From Acetobacter aceti (GTDB lineage Bacteria; Pseudomonadota; Alphaproteobacteria; Acetobacterales; Acetobacteraceae), in NCBI RefSeq assembly GCF_002005445.1, contig NZ_CP014692.1, positions 3,616,001 through 3,680,000 on the forward strand: a DNA stretch of 64,000 nucleotides, written 5' to 3'. Shown piece after piece: positions 37,452 to 45,628 of the stretch. A program made the translations under genes and the position numbers. How positions within the stretch are numbered: the first letter of the stretch is position 1; each line of letters starts with the position of its first letter. The notes beneath the pieces were generated by a model. The model saw only the letters and a program-made list of their open reading frames with translations. It was not told the DNA's origin and did no database searches.

Positions 37452-38462
37452 TCAGGACGAGCGCGAGAAAACTCCGGCCCGGGCAAGCCGCCACAATACA
37501 GCAGGGGCGCACAGGATCGGGTGACGCTCGGCAAACGGCGTGAGTGTTATGGCGACACCGCTATGGCGCTGAATTTTCCATGTGAGATACCGTGCTCCAC
37601 CGGTAAAGGTGAAGGCTCCCTTGAGCAGCCGCGCCACGTTCAGCGGTCGGCCCAGTCGCGCACGGATCGCCCATTGGCGCAGGGCGATCTGATGCTCCGC
37701 GTGCGCTATGTCCGGCACAATCTCTCCGTCAGGCAGGACGGATGCTTCCAGCCCCCCGGCCACCCATGACGCCGTCAGGAGCTGGCTGAAACGCGGCTCC
37801 TCACCCTCGATCAGGCTGCGGGAGCGACCGCTTTTCTCGACTCTCAGCTCCGCGGCGTAGGTCCGGCGAAAGAGGGCTTCCCAATACTGTTCCGGCTTTC
37901 CCTGATCCGGTCCCAGTGCGGCGGCCCAGCGGGCCGCCGTGCCGACAGCGCGGACAACGCATCGCAGCAGGGAATCCGCCGCCCCGGAATCGCGCACCCA
38001 TACGAGCCGGACGGGCTGGGAAAAGCGCGACCAGATTGTCGTGTCCCGGCTTTGAGGGCGGGTCAGACGCCGAAACTGGTCAAGGGTCAGGATCGCCACT
38101 TTCGCCCGGAGCGGCACGCCGTCGATTTCATGTTCATGATATTCGACGTTTGGTGGCAGAACGGCGTTCGCCGCACGCGCCAGCCAGCCACGAGGCCAGT
38201 CCGCCTGCCGGTCCACGATCACATAGAAATCCAGAACGCCTTCCGACAGGGCTTCCGGCGCAGTATTTCCCTTCGTGAGGGTTCTGACCAGAGAACCATA
38301 GAACAGGACACCGACGGGTCGCGCCGAACCAACCATGCGCTCTACAAAGTGGGTGATGATTGGGGGAACCGGCTCCGTCAGCTCTGCAACCACCGTCCGG
38401 GCGACAACCCCCGCCGCACGCGTTGAGGCCAGGGACCGCCCGGAAGCTGCGTTGCTCAGCAT
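37452..38462 (-). CDS. Nucleotidyltransferase-fold-like protein in the sphingolipid locus, unknown reaction
   Basis: A 336-residue protein. An N-terminal block GVLFYGSLVRTLTKGN followed by LDFYVIVD resembles the GS...DxxVxxD pattern of nucleotidyltransferase folds. I see no signal peptide and no clear membrane span, although the C-terminal third (ARLLKGAFTFTGGARYLTW) could contact membrane. Its start overlaps the end of the upstream lipid-kinase gene by seven bases, so the two are cotranslated and probably act in one pathway. A head-group step on phosphorylated ceramide is my inference. Function not established. Confidence 0.7.
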   Translation of the reverse strand: MLSNAASGRSLASTRAAGVVARTVVAELTEPVPPIITHFVERMVGSARPVGVLFYGSLVRTLTKGNTAPEALSEGVLDFYVIVDRQADWPRGWLARAANAVLPPNVEYHEHEIDGVPLRAKVAILTLDQFRRLTRPQSRDTTIWSRFSQPVRLVWVRDSGAADSLLRCVVRAVGTAARWAAALGPDQGKPEQYWEALFRRTYAAELRVEKSGRSRSLIEGEEPRFSQLLTASWVAGGLEASVLPDGEIVPDIAHAEHQIALRQWAIRARLGRPLNVARLLKGAFTFTGGARYLTWKIQRHSGVAITLTPFAERHPILCAPAVLWRLARAGVFSRSS

Positions 38463-39430
38463 CGGACAAAGGCCATGCGCGGCCCTTCCGTCAGGTGGAA
38501 CAGGCCATCCGTCCCGGCTTCCAGCTCTTCCCCATCCATCACCAGACGATCCTGTGTCCTGATGCTGATGGTTGCCGCCATGCCGCTGCGATAGGCGTTG
38601 GACGCACGCAGGCGGGCTGAGATGCGTCCTCTCAGAACCGAGAGGAGGCTACGAGCCAGACGTGGAGGGTGTCCCAGAATGTCGAGATAGATCAGGCCGC
38701 CTGTCGGACTGGAATCAAGCCAGAAGGGCCAGACGCCACGGGACAGCTTGTGAAGCCCTGTGCACAGGAAAAGAAAGCGGGAGTGAGTGTCCGGCGCGGC
38801 GCCATCCACGGTGAGGGTCATGGGCGAGCCACCGAGCCACTGGTTCCGGACGTCTTTCCGGAGAAAAAGCCGCAGCCCCCACAGGACGGTCGCAAAGATG
38901 GCCGTGTCATGGGCGTAGCGGTCGAGAATGGCCGGATTATGCGCCAGTTCGATGGCGCGGGTGAAGGCCGCCAGCCCGCAGAACATACCCGCTACGGGAA
39001 GCCGGTCCGGATCGGTCCATGAGACAATGACCGGCTGACGCCATGACACATCGTTCATGAGCGTGCCCTGACGTGCTTTCTCCAGGAGGGGCGAGAGTGC
39101 GGACATTTCCCTCAGACTGCACCCGACGTCGCTGGCGATCAGGTTGGTGTTGCCTGAAGGCAGAATGGAGAGGGCAGGGAGGCGCTCCCGAGGATAGGCA
39201 TTCAGGATGGCGCTGATGACATGAGTGACGGTCCCGTCGCCACCATCCACCACAACAACGCGGACATCCTGTCGCGCCAGTTCCCGGACGGCTGCGGTCA
39301 GCCCGTTCCGGCCTTCAGGGCACAGGAAAAGCGGGCCCAGTCTGGCGCGGGCCTGTTCCGCGAACTGTCCCGCATTCTTCATATTGCGACGACTGCGCGG
39401 ATTATGAATCAGGGCAACGCGTTCAGGCAT
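38456..39430 (-). CDS. Diacylglycerol-kinase-family lipid kinase (candidate ceramide/sphingoid kinase)
   Basis: A DAGK-catalytic-domain protein (YegS/LCB5 family). It opens ERVALIHNPRSRRN, with the ATP-binding GGDGT at 63-67 (VVVVDGGDGTVTH) and ILPSGNTNLIASD. The C-terminal beta domain has MDGEELEAG. At 324 residues the length is normal. In Caulobacter a homologous kinase phosphorylates ceramide. Here the location between SPT and the LptF/G-like operon supports a ceramide kinase. It is first in a two-gene minus-strand operon whose promoter lies beside the IS insertion. Confidence 0.85.
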   Translation of the reverse strand: MPERVALIHNPRSRRNMKNAGQFAEQARARLGPLFLCPEGRNGLTAAVRELARQDVRVVVVDGGDGTVTHVISAILNAYPRERLPALSILPSGNTNLIASDVGCSLREMSALSPLLEKARQGTLMNDVSWRQPVIVSWTDPDRLPVAGMFCGLAAFTRAIELAHNPAILDRYAHDTAIFATVLWGLRLFLRKDVRNQWLGGSPMTLTVDGAAPDTHSRFLFLCTGLHKLSRGVWPFWLDSSPTGGLIYLDILGHPPRLARSLLSVLRGRISARLRASNAYRSGMAATISIRTQDRLVMDGEELEAGTDGLFHLTEGPRMAFVRC

Positions 39431-39605
39431 TCGGCAATCCGCTCTTTTCAGACCACCGTCCCGGACGGCTTAAATTCCGCAAGTAAGCGGCGTCATATAA
39501 ACGGGCATCGCAAATTTGTCACATGCGCTGTTCTGAATGCTTCCTGCCTCCTCTCTGCGGTCATGCACCGTACGCAAATCATCTCTGCGGGTTCATGGCG
39601 TTTAA

Positions 39606-39621
39606 GGTTTGTGGGGATTCA
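39606..39621 (+). repeat. Left terminal inverted repeat of the IS
   Basis: GGTTTGTGGGGATTCA, 15 of 16 positions matching the right end. Confidence 0.8.
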
Positions 39622-40370
39622 TCGTGAATGAATGATAGCTGCGACGAGATAGATCATGGCGCTGAAGCTTTTGTCTGTTTTGTCGGCCCGCATCGCGATA
39701 CGTTTAAATTCCTTGAGTTTACAGAAGAAGTTCTCGATCAGATGACGCCATTTGTATATTTCGCGATCCAGCGGCAGTGGCTTTGAGCGCCTCGGATGCT
39801 GGGAAATGACAACCGTGGCGCCCCTTTCATCAAGATCGGCAATGATGCTGTTGCTGTCGAATGCCTTGTCTGCGATGAAAGCGTCGAATTCGAGACCGTC
39901 AATCAACGGTGGCACGTCCACGCTGTCAAAGCGTTGGCCGGGCATCAGGCGAAAGCGCACCAGATTGCCCAGAGCATCCGTCAGCGCGAGAATCTTCGTC
40001 GTCATGCCGCCTTTCGAGCGCCCTATGGCCTGGCTCTGAGTCCCCCTTTTGCGCCCTGACCATGACGGTGAACTTTCACGATCGTTGCATCGACCATGAC
40101 ATACTCCATGTCCGGATCGCCAGACAGGGCATCGAAAATCCTTTTGAAGACATCAGTGTTCCGCCAGTCGCTGAAGCGACGGAAGGCCGTGCTCCAATTG
40201 CCAAATACGGCAGGAAGGTCACGCCAGGGACTACCTGTTCGTACAATCCACAGCACTGCTTCCATAAAAAGGCGGTTGTTTCGACCACTCCGTCCTGGAT
40301 CTGTCAATTTGCCAAGACAGTGAGGTTCAATCTGCGCCCATTGGGCGTCCGTCAGCACAAAACGTTCCAT
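39619..40370 (-). CDS. IS5-family transposase in two frames joined by -1 frameshift
   Basis: The first frame (40370 to 40023) starts MERFVLTDAQWAQIEPH and has GRNNRLFMEAVLWIVRTGSP, WRDLPAVFGNW and MVDATIVKVHRHGQGAKGG. The second frame contains QAIGRSKGGMTTKI, FIADKAFDSNSI and RRHLIENFF-type text (KWRHLIENFFCKLKEFKRIA), giving the DDE catalytic residues. On the minus strand AAAAGGGGGA at 40050-40041 is a slippery site. A -1 shift there joins AKGG to TQSQAIGRSKGG, as IS5-type elements require. Both frames look intact, so the element may be active. Confidence 0.88.
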
Positions 40371-40401
40371 CCAGAGCTTGAATCATATCTCAAGCTCTTT
40401 G

Positions 40402-40417
40402 TGAATCCCCACAGACC
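40402..40417 (-). repeat. Right terminal inverted repeat of the IS
   Basis: TGAATCCCCACAGACC on the plus strand; its complement matches the left end with one mismatch. Confidence 0.8.
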
Positions 40418-40622
40418 TTAATTGATGGGATGAACCACGGCGTTGCGGGCTTCGAAAAAACATGCGTTCTGGTGTAGAGAAGAGCGTTGCCTATAATTCG
40501 ACCCTCAGCACTCTTGATTGACCAGACGGTTTGAGGGATCGATGCAGCAGATTGGGAGCAAGGCCCCTCTCAGGAACCGTGACCCTCAAGGGATCTGCAC
40601 AGGCAGGTCAGGAAGCCGCACC

Positions 40623-41537
40623 TTGTCAGTCGTTCTGGCACATCTGTCCGATCTCCATCTGCCGCTTGCAGTCGTGCCATCCTCCCGTGAATGGGCGATC
40701 AAGCGGATTATCAGCATCATTTCATGGCGCTGTAACCGACGCCATGTTCACAGAGCCCGGGCCCTCGCCGCTGTCATGCGTGATATCGAGACCAGCAGGC
40801 CGGATGCGCTGGCCATTACAGGCGACCTCACCAATCTGGGCACCCGCGAGGAATGTATCGCCGCAGGATGGTGGCTGGATCGCGCACCCTCGCCGCGCGC
40901 TGTCATTCCCGGCAATCATGACACCTTGATCCGCGCGCCCTGGACGGACGGTCCGGGATTGTGGCGCGATGCCGGAGGGATGCCGGATGCCGAGACCCCG
41001 GTTTTTCTACAGGTTGGAGACATTGCGCTGATCGGCGTCAGTTCGGCGGTCCCTTCACCTCCCTTTTTCGCTTCCGGCCGGGTCAGCGACATACAGATCG
41101 ACAGGATGGCTGAGCGGCTCCGTCAGGCTGGCGAGCAGGGGCTATGCCGGGTGGTGATGATTCATCATCCGCCACGCAAGGGGATGGTCGCCTGGACCAA
41201 GGCGCTGCGCGGGGTGGACCGCTTTGCGCAGGCCGTCCGTTCCGCCGGAGCGGAGATGGTCCTGCATGGCCATTCTCATCAGGGGACGTTCAGCGAGATT
41301 CCCGACAGCGATATTCCGGTCATTGGCGTCACTTCAGCCTCTCACAGGCCCGGCCACAGTCTGAAGCGGGCGGCGGGCTGGAACCGAATCAGTATCCGGA
41401 AAGAAAGCGGTATGTGGCAGATCGCCGTAGAGTCCCGTCGTCTTGCGGCGGATGGCCAGCTACATGCTTTCCGGACGACCCGTTTCACACGCCCCGTCCA
41501 GACAGAAGTTTGTCCGGCGAAAGAGACCGTCCTGTGA
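40623..41537 (+). CDS. Calcineurin-like metallophosphoesterase, first gene of the LptF/G-like operon
   Basis: Metal-ligand motifs of the family are in order: AHLSDLHL, ITGDLTNLG, IPGNHDTLI, VMIHHPPRKG and LHGHSHQGTF. I choose a TTG start (protein beginning SVVLAHLSDLHL after the initiator) with AGGAAG eight bases upstream, giving 304 residues. An ATG 27 codons further upstream exists but adds a tail outside the family. The stop overlaps the LptF-like start as GTGA. The family context suggests a phosphatase for a lipid or nucleotide intermediate, for example pyrophosphate-linked head groups; this is inferred. Confidence 0.82.
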   Translation: MSVVLAHLSDLHLPLAVVPSSREWAIKRIISIISWRCNRRHVHRARALAAVMRDIETSRPDALAITGDLTNLGTREECIAAGWWLDRAPSPRAVIPGNHDTLIRAPWTDGPGLWRDAGGMPDAETPVFLQVGDIALIGVSSAVPSPPFFASGRVSDIQIDRMAERLRQAGEQGLCRVVMIHHPPRKGMVAWTKALRGVDRFAQAVRSAGAEMVLHGHSHQGTFSEIPDSDIPVIGVTSASHRPGHSLKRAAGWNRISIRKESGMWQIAVESRRLAADGQLHAFRTTRFTRPVQTEVCPAKETVL

Positions 41538-42814
41538 CGACACCAGGGAACGACCGCTACACGCCTCCACTTGCGAGGCTACCCTCCCGGCTCCGTCCCG
41601 GAACGCTCGACACCTATCTGCTGGGCCAGACCATTCCGCCGTTTGTCATCGCCGTTTCAGTGGTGCTGATCGCGCTGCTGCTTGAGCGGCTTCTGGTGCT
41701 TCTGAACATTCTCGCCTCCGAAGCGAGTCCCTTCTTTACCCTGCTGCGGCTTCTGGCCGACCTGATGCCCCACTATCTGGGTCTGGCCATGCCCGCTGCG
41801 CTCTGCGTGTCCGTCTTCACGGTCATCCGTCGCATGAGCGAAGGCGACGAGATCGACGCCCTGATGAGCAGCGGCGTCTCGCTGGTCCGTATCTGTCGTC
41901 CCTTCGCGCTGACCGGGGCCGCCATCGGGCTGCTTTCGATCCTGCTCTACGGTTATATCCAGCCGCACGCCCGTTACCAGTTCCGGGAAGGTTTCTATTT
42001 TGCGAGCCATGCCGGATGGGCGCCTGTCCTGCAGTCCGGCATGTTCGCCGAGCCCTCTCCACGCCTGATGCTGACTGCGGATCATGTCAGTCACGGCGGT
42101 TCGCAGCTGAGCGGGGTGTTCATCCGCGATCTGAGCGAAGGCAAGGAACGTGATATCACCGCGCAGACCGGCACGCTCCGCACCGATACGGTCAAGGGAG
42201 AGGTTCAGGTCGAACTGTTCAATGGCTCGATTCTGACGATCCGGACGGGTGTGCAGCCCACAGTGACCACCTTTGATCATGCTGAACGCCTGATCAGCCG
42301 TTCCAGCAAGGTGACGTTCCGTAATCGTGGCGATGATGAACGTGAACTCACGTCCCGCGAGCTTGCCCGAAAGATCGATGCTGTTCGCCATGCTGCCAGA
42401 GAGGAGCCACCGCAGGATGCGGATATGGATGCAGTGTCCGATGCCGCCGCCAGCAACGAAATCCCTCTGGCGAGTATGCGGGCCGAGCTGCATTTCCGGC
42501 TGGCCCGCAGCCTGTCGATTCCCTTTATCCCCATTCTCGCCACTGCTCTGGCTGTGATCGGAAAACGCAAGAGAGGAGGCGCCGGACTGGCCGTGGCGGC
42601 GCTGCTGCTGGTGACATACGACCATATTCTCCAGCTCGGGGAAAGCCTGATCGCGAGCGGAAAATCATCGCCGCTTCTGGTCATCTGGCTGCCGACGCTG
42701 GTGTTCTGCGTGGCCTGTACCGTGCTGCTCCTGTTCAGGGCCAGTATTCTGCCGATACGCCGTCGTCGTCTCTCCGGTTCTGCTGCGGCTTCGTCAGGAG
42801 AGACGGCGCGATGA
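41534..42814 (+). CDS. LptF/YjgP-like permease, sphingolipid-locus paralogue
   Basis: This is a six-helix inner-membrane permease of the LptF/LptG family (YjgP/YjgQ). The first pair of helices lies near LIALLLERLLVLLNILASEA. The coupling-helix region is VFTVIRRMSEGDEIDALMSSG, followed by a large periplasmic beta-jellyroll domain (about residues 130-300). Three C-terminal helices start at LSIPFIPILATALAVIGKR. A GTG start in a 4-base overlap with the preceding stop gives 426 residues. LptFG normally extract LPS. The location with lptG, hydroxylase and cytidylyltransferase-like genes in a sphingolipid locus suggests a lipid other than LPS as cargo. Confidence 0.87.
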   Translation: MTTPGNDRYTPPLARLPSRLRPGTLDTYLLGQTIPPFVIAVSVVLIALLLERLLVLLNILASEASPFFTLLRLLADLMPHYLGLAMPAALCVSVFTVIRRMSEGDEIDALMSSGVSLVRICRPFALTGAAIGLLSILLYGYIQPHARYQFREGFYFASHAGWAPVLQSGMFAEPSPRLMLTADHVSHGGSQLSGVFIRDLSEGKERDITAQTGTLRTDTVKGEVQVELFNGSILTIRTGVQPTVTTFDHAERLISRSSKVTFRNRGDDERELTSRELARKIDAVRHAAREEPPQDADMDAVSDAAASNEIPLASMRAELHFRLARSLSIPFIPILATALAVIGKRKRGGAGLAVAALLLVTYDHILQLGESLIASGKSSPLLVIWLPTLVFCVACTVLLLFRASILPIRRRRLSGSAAASSGETAR

Positions 42815-43971
42815 GCGACCCTGACATTGCAAAAGGCCCCAGGCATGTTCTGCTGGGATATCTGTCACGGGCCCTGCTTTCCCGCACCGCGATGTGCAGC
42901 GGCATTCTCATCGCCCTGATGGAGATTCTGGCGCTGCTTGAGCAGATGACGCCGATCCTCAAGCGACAGCTCGGCATCAGGGGCGTGCTGACCTACATGG
43001 GACTGCATCTGCCGGCGATGCTCCAGACCGCCCTGCCTCTCAGCACGCTGATCGCCGGGCTGCTGATGTTCACACAGATGACCATCTCCAGTGAAATCGC
43101 CATTCTCCGGGCCGCCGGTCTTTCCCCATGGGGATTCATGAGGAAGCTGCTGCCGTCAGCGCTTCTTATCGGACTGTTCGGGTGCGTGCTGGAGGACCAG
43201 ATCACGCCACGGACCGAACTTGCGCTTGCTTCGTGGTGGAACCGTACCAACCCGACTCCGGACAACGGCAAGCCCTTCTGGTTCCATGTTCCCGCCGGCG
43301 TGGCCGAAGCCTGCATGGGATCAGCCACCGGACTGCCCGCAACAGACAGTGAACTCGCCCATGTCGGCTATATCTCGAGGGCCGGACGGGAAGCCTTCAA
43401 TATCGATCTGTATGATCGCAGCGCGAACGGACGGATTCTGCGCACGTTGCACGCGGCGCACGCCGTCTACAGCTTCAGCGGCTGGCATCTGTCCGACATT
43501 CACTGTGTGACGGTCTCCTTCGCGGAACTGGACACCACTGCGAATGAGAGTACCGTTCTCGACGCGCTCTGGAAAAATCCTTTCGGTCCAAACGATATGC
43601 TGCGCCTTTCTCTGGACTCGGCTCCCCTGTCGTCCGGCATGATTCTCGCGGCGCTTCACGGCACAGTCGCCACCAACCAGACACCCGGATATCTGCGGGC
43701 CGCGCTGTTCGAGCGCTTTCTCAGGCCGTTCACTCTGATCGTCATGCTTTTATTGGCGATGCCGGTGATCTATATACCCCCCAGAACCGGTCTAAGGAGC
43801 TGGTTGCCGGTCTGGTGCCTTGGCGCCGGTCTGTTGTTCATCATTGTGCAGGGCATGTTCCGTGCGATGGGCAACGCAGGTCTCCTGCCGGCTCCTGTCG
43901 CGACTGTCCCCGGCCTTATCATCTTTGCATTGGCCGCCGGGACCGCGTTATTGAGGAACGAAGACAAATGA
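42811..43971 (+). CDS. LptG/YjgQ-like permease, sphingolipid-locus paralogue
   Basis: Partner of the preceding permease, with an ATGA overlap. It has helices near MCSGILIALMEILALLEQMT and PAMLQTALPLSTLIAGLLMF, and the cytoplasmic helix MTISSEIAILRAAGLSPWGF. A periplasmic domain (about residues 135-270) follows, then C-terminal helices from FLRPFTLIVMLLLAMPVIYI, a typical LptG region. It is 386 residues. Two such proteins would need an LptB-type ATPase, not encoded here; the housekeeping LptB could be shared. Confidence 0.87.
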   Translation: MSDPDIAKGPRHVLLGYLSRALLSRTAMCSGILIALMEILALLEQMTPILKRQLGIRGVLTYMGLHLPAMLQTALPLSTLIAGLLMFTQMTISSEIAILRAAGLSPWGFMRKLLPSALLIGLFGCVLEDQITPRTELALASWWNRTNPTPDNGKPFWFHVPAGVAEACMGSATGLPATDSELAHVGYISRAGREAFNIDLYDRSANGRILRTLHAAHAVYSFSGWHLSDIHCVTVSFAELDTTANESTVLDALWKNPFGPNDMLRLSLDSAPLSSGMILAALHGTVATNQTPGYLRAALFERFLRPFTLIVMLLLAMPVIYIPPRTGLRSWLPVWCLGAGLLFIIVQGMFRAMGNAGLLPAPVATVPGLIIFALAAGTALLRNEDK

Positions 43972-44762
43972 GTGGCACCCTGCGGAACCCAACCATCCGG
44001 TCGGGGCGGAGCTTCGATCTGGGCAAGATGAATCTGCGTCAGCTCTGGATCGCCTATCTGACCTACCCCACGATTCTGCTGTATTTCGCCCTCATTGTAG
44101 TCAGCGTCTTCCTTGGCGCGCATTTCTTCGCAGGCTGGGGCGCAACGGCGGCCTCGATCCTTGCCGTCATGCTGGTCTATCCGGTTGTCTGGTATTCCCT
44201 GCATCGCTGGATTCTGCATGGACAGTGGCTCTACAAGTCCCGCTGGACCGCTTCCCTCTGGAAACGCATTCACTTCGACCACCATCAGGACCCGCATCTT
44301 CTGGACGTCCTGTTCGGCGCGCCTGCCACGACTCTGCCCACCATCGGTGCCGTGACGATTCCCGTGGGCTGGCTGATTGGTGGCTGGGGGGCTGCTGCGA
44401 CCGCCTTTGGCGCGGGTGTGACGATCACTTGTATTTACGAATTCTTTCACTGCATCCAGCATCTGAACTACAAACCGAAGGCCGCATGGATCCAGCGGAT
44501 GAAAGCGTGGCACGTCCTGCATCACTTTCATGATGAGGATGGCAACTTCGGCATCACCAGCTATGTCGTGGACCGTGCATTCGGCTCTTTCTATGAAGAA
44601 GCCCGCGCCCGTCCCCGTAGCCCCAGCGTGTTCAACCTCGGCTACAATCTGGAGCAGGCGAAGCGGTATCCGTGGGTCATGAAGCTGACCGGCTCTCCGC
44701 CACGCGACCGGCCCGATGGTGGCCGTCCTGCCGCCCGCCCAGCCAGCCGTGACGCCGCGTGA
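43968..44762 (+). CDS. Fatty-acid-hydroxylase / sterol-desaturase superfamily membrane enzyme
   Basis: A di-iron membrane oxygenase type with four or so hydrophobic helices. Clustered histidines form the signature: SLHRWILHG (His79, His84), HFDHHQDPH (102-110), FFHCIQHLN (161, 165) and WHVLHHFHDEDGNFG (182-188). This matches the superfamily that includes fatty-acid 2-hydroxylase (Scs7/FA2H). Acetobacter ceramides are known to carry 2-hydroxypalmitate, so hydroxylation of the ceramide acyl chain or base is a reasonable role. It overlaps both neighbours by four bases. Confidence 0.85.
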   Translation: MSGTLRNPTIRSGRSFDLGKMNLRQLWIAYLTYPTILLYFALIVVSVFLGAHFFAGWGATAASILAVMLVYPVVWYSLHRWILHGQWLYKSRWTASLWKRIHFDHHQDPHLLDVLFGAPATTLPTIGAVTIPVGWLIGGWGAAATAFGAGVTITCIYEFFHCIQHLNYKPKAAWIQRMKAWHVLHHFHDEDGNFGITSYVVDRAFGSFYEEARARPRSPSVFNLGYNLEQAKRYPWVMKLTGSPPRDRPDGGRPAARPASRDAA

Positions 44763-45532
44763 GTGAGTCCGGGCTGACAGCGATCGTTCTGGCCGGGTCA
44801 CGCGCAGGAGCCGCTGACCCGATGGCCGTCACCGCCGGACTTTCGCACAAGGCGCTGCTCCCGATTGCCGGAACACCGATGATCTCGCATGTGCTCGATA
44901 CGCTGCGTGCTGTGCCGAGTGTCGGGCGGATCATCGTCTGTATTGAAAACCAGAATGTTCTGAAGGGGATTCTGCCGGACGGCGTGGAGACCATGAGCGC
45001 CGCACAGGGACCGAGCGCGAGCGTTCTGGCGGCCATTCGTGACTGTGGGACTCCTCTGCTGGTCACCACGGCTGACAATCCGCTTCTGCGCCCGGAATGG
45101 GTGCAGTTTTTTCTGGATGACGCCGGAACAGCCGATATTGCCGTCGGTGTCGCCAGCGAGGCTTCTGTGACGCGGGATGTGCCTGGAACCAGCCGGACTT
45201 TCATCCGTCTTTCCGATGCCGCCTTTTCAGGGTGCAATCTTTTTCTGTTCCGTACACCCGCTTCCGCAAGAGTCGCCATGCTCTGGCAGAAGCTTGAAAA
45301 GGAACGCAAACACCCGGTCCGGATGGGGTGGCTGCTTGGTCCTTCCATCCTGCTGCGGTTCCTGCTGAAGCGTCTGGCGACAAAAAACCTGCTTGCACGT
45401 ATTCGGAAACTCACTGGGGCGCAGGGGAAATTTGTCTTCATGCCGGATGGACGTGCGGCTGTGGACGTGGATAAACCTGCTGATCTCGTGCTGGTAAGCC
45501 GTCTGATGGAAGCGACTCCGGACTTTCGGTGA
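44759..45532 (+). CDS. MobA/IspD-like NTP transferase, last gene of the LptF/G-like operon
   Basis: Rossmann-type nucleotidyltransferase. The N-terminal LTAIVLAGSRAG loop is followed by HKALLPIAGTPMISHVLDTL (conserved Lys31). TTADNPLL holds the metal Asp106, and VDVDKPADLVLVSRL matches the end of sugar-phosphate and cytidylyl transferases. The GTG start overlaps the hydroxylase stop (GTGA); 257 residues. No cofactor-pathway gene is near, so a molybdopterin or MEP role is unlikely. A head-group-activating cytidylyl- or similar transferase for a phospho-sphingolipid is my inference, parallel to the phosphoglycerate cytidylyltransferase described for Caulobacter ceramides. Confidence 0.82.
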   Translation: MSESGLTAIVLAGSRAGAADPMAVTAGLSHKALLPIAGTPMISHVLDTLRAVPSVGRIIVCIENQNVLKGILPDGVETMSAAQGPSASVLAAIRDCGTPLLVTTADNPLLRPEWVQFFLDDAGTADIAVGVASEASVTRDVPGTSRTFIRLSDAAFSGCNLFLFRTPASARVAMLWQKLEKERKHPVRMGWLLGPSILLRFLLKRLATKNLLARIRKLTGAQGKFVFMPDGRAAVDVDKPADLVLVSRLMEATPDFR

Positions 45533-45599
45533 TTGTTCAGAGAGAGTTATGGTTTGTTGGAAGTCGTCTTGGGTGGAATGTTTTCCTGCATGATACTCT

Positions 45600-45628
45600 C
45601 TGAAGCTTTTTGAAAAGAGTTTCTTTTG
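45600..45628. repeat. Degenerate copy of the dispersed palindromic repeat
   Basis: ctgaagctttttgaaaagag then tttctttt. It matches GAAGCTTTTTGAAAAAAGCTTC with eroded right arm. It lies 68 bases after the five-gene operon. Confidence 0.5.

Larger units (their letters stand above)
39606..40417 (-). mobile_element. IS5-family element, IS1031-like, about 812 bp
   Basis: Ends carry imperfect inverted repeats GGTTTGTGGGGATTCA (left) and, read on the other strand, GGTCTGTGGGGATTCA (right). TTAA flanks both ends (39602-39605 and 40418-40421), consistent with a target duplication; TTA alone is also possible. Inside are two overlapping transposase frames. It lies between the lipid-kinase gene and the metallophosphoesterase-LptF/G operon, which are divergent, and it interrupts no visible gene. 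Confidence 0.88.

Noticed and set aside
41534..43971. Assignment of the two permeases as the housekeeping LPS exporters LptF and LptG
   Set aside because: Not excluded, but their operon with hydroxylase and NTP transferase inside a sphingolipid locus makes a dedicated paralogue more likely, so no gene symbols were given.
43770..44801. 343-residue minus-strand frame opposite lptG-like and hydroxylase genes
   Set aside because: The plus-strand genes have family motifs and tight overlaps; the antisense frame has none.
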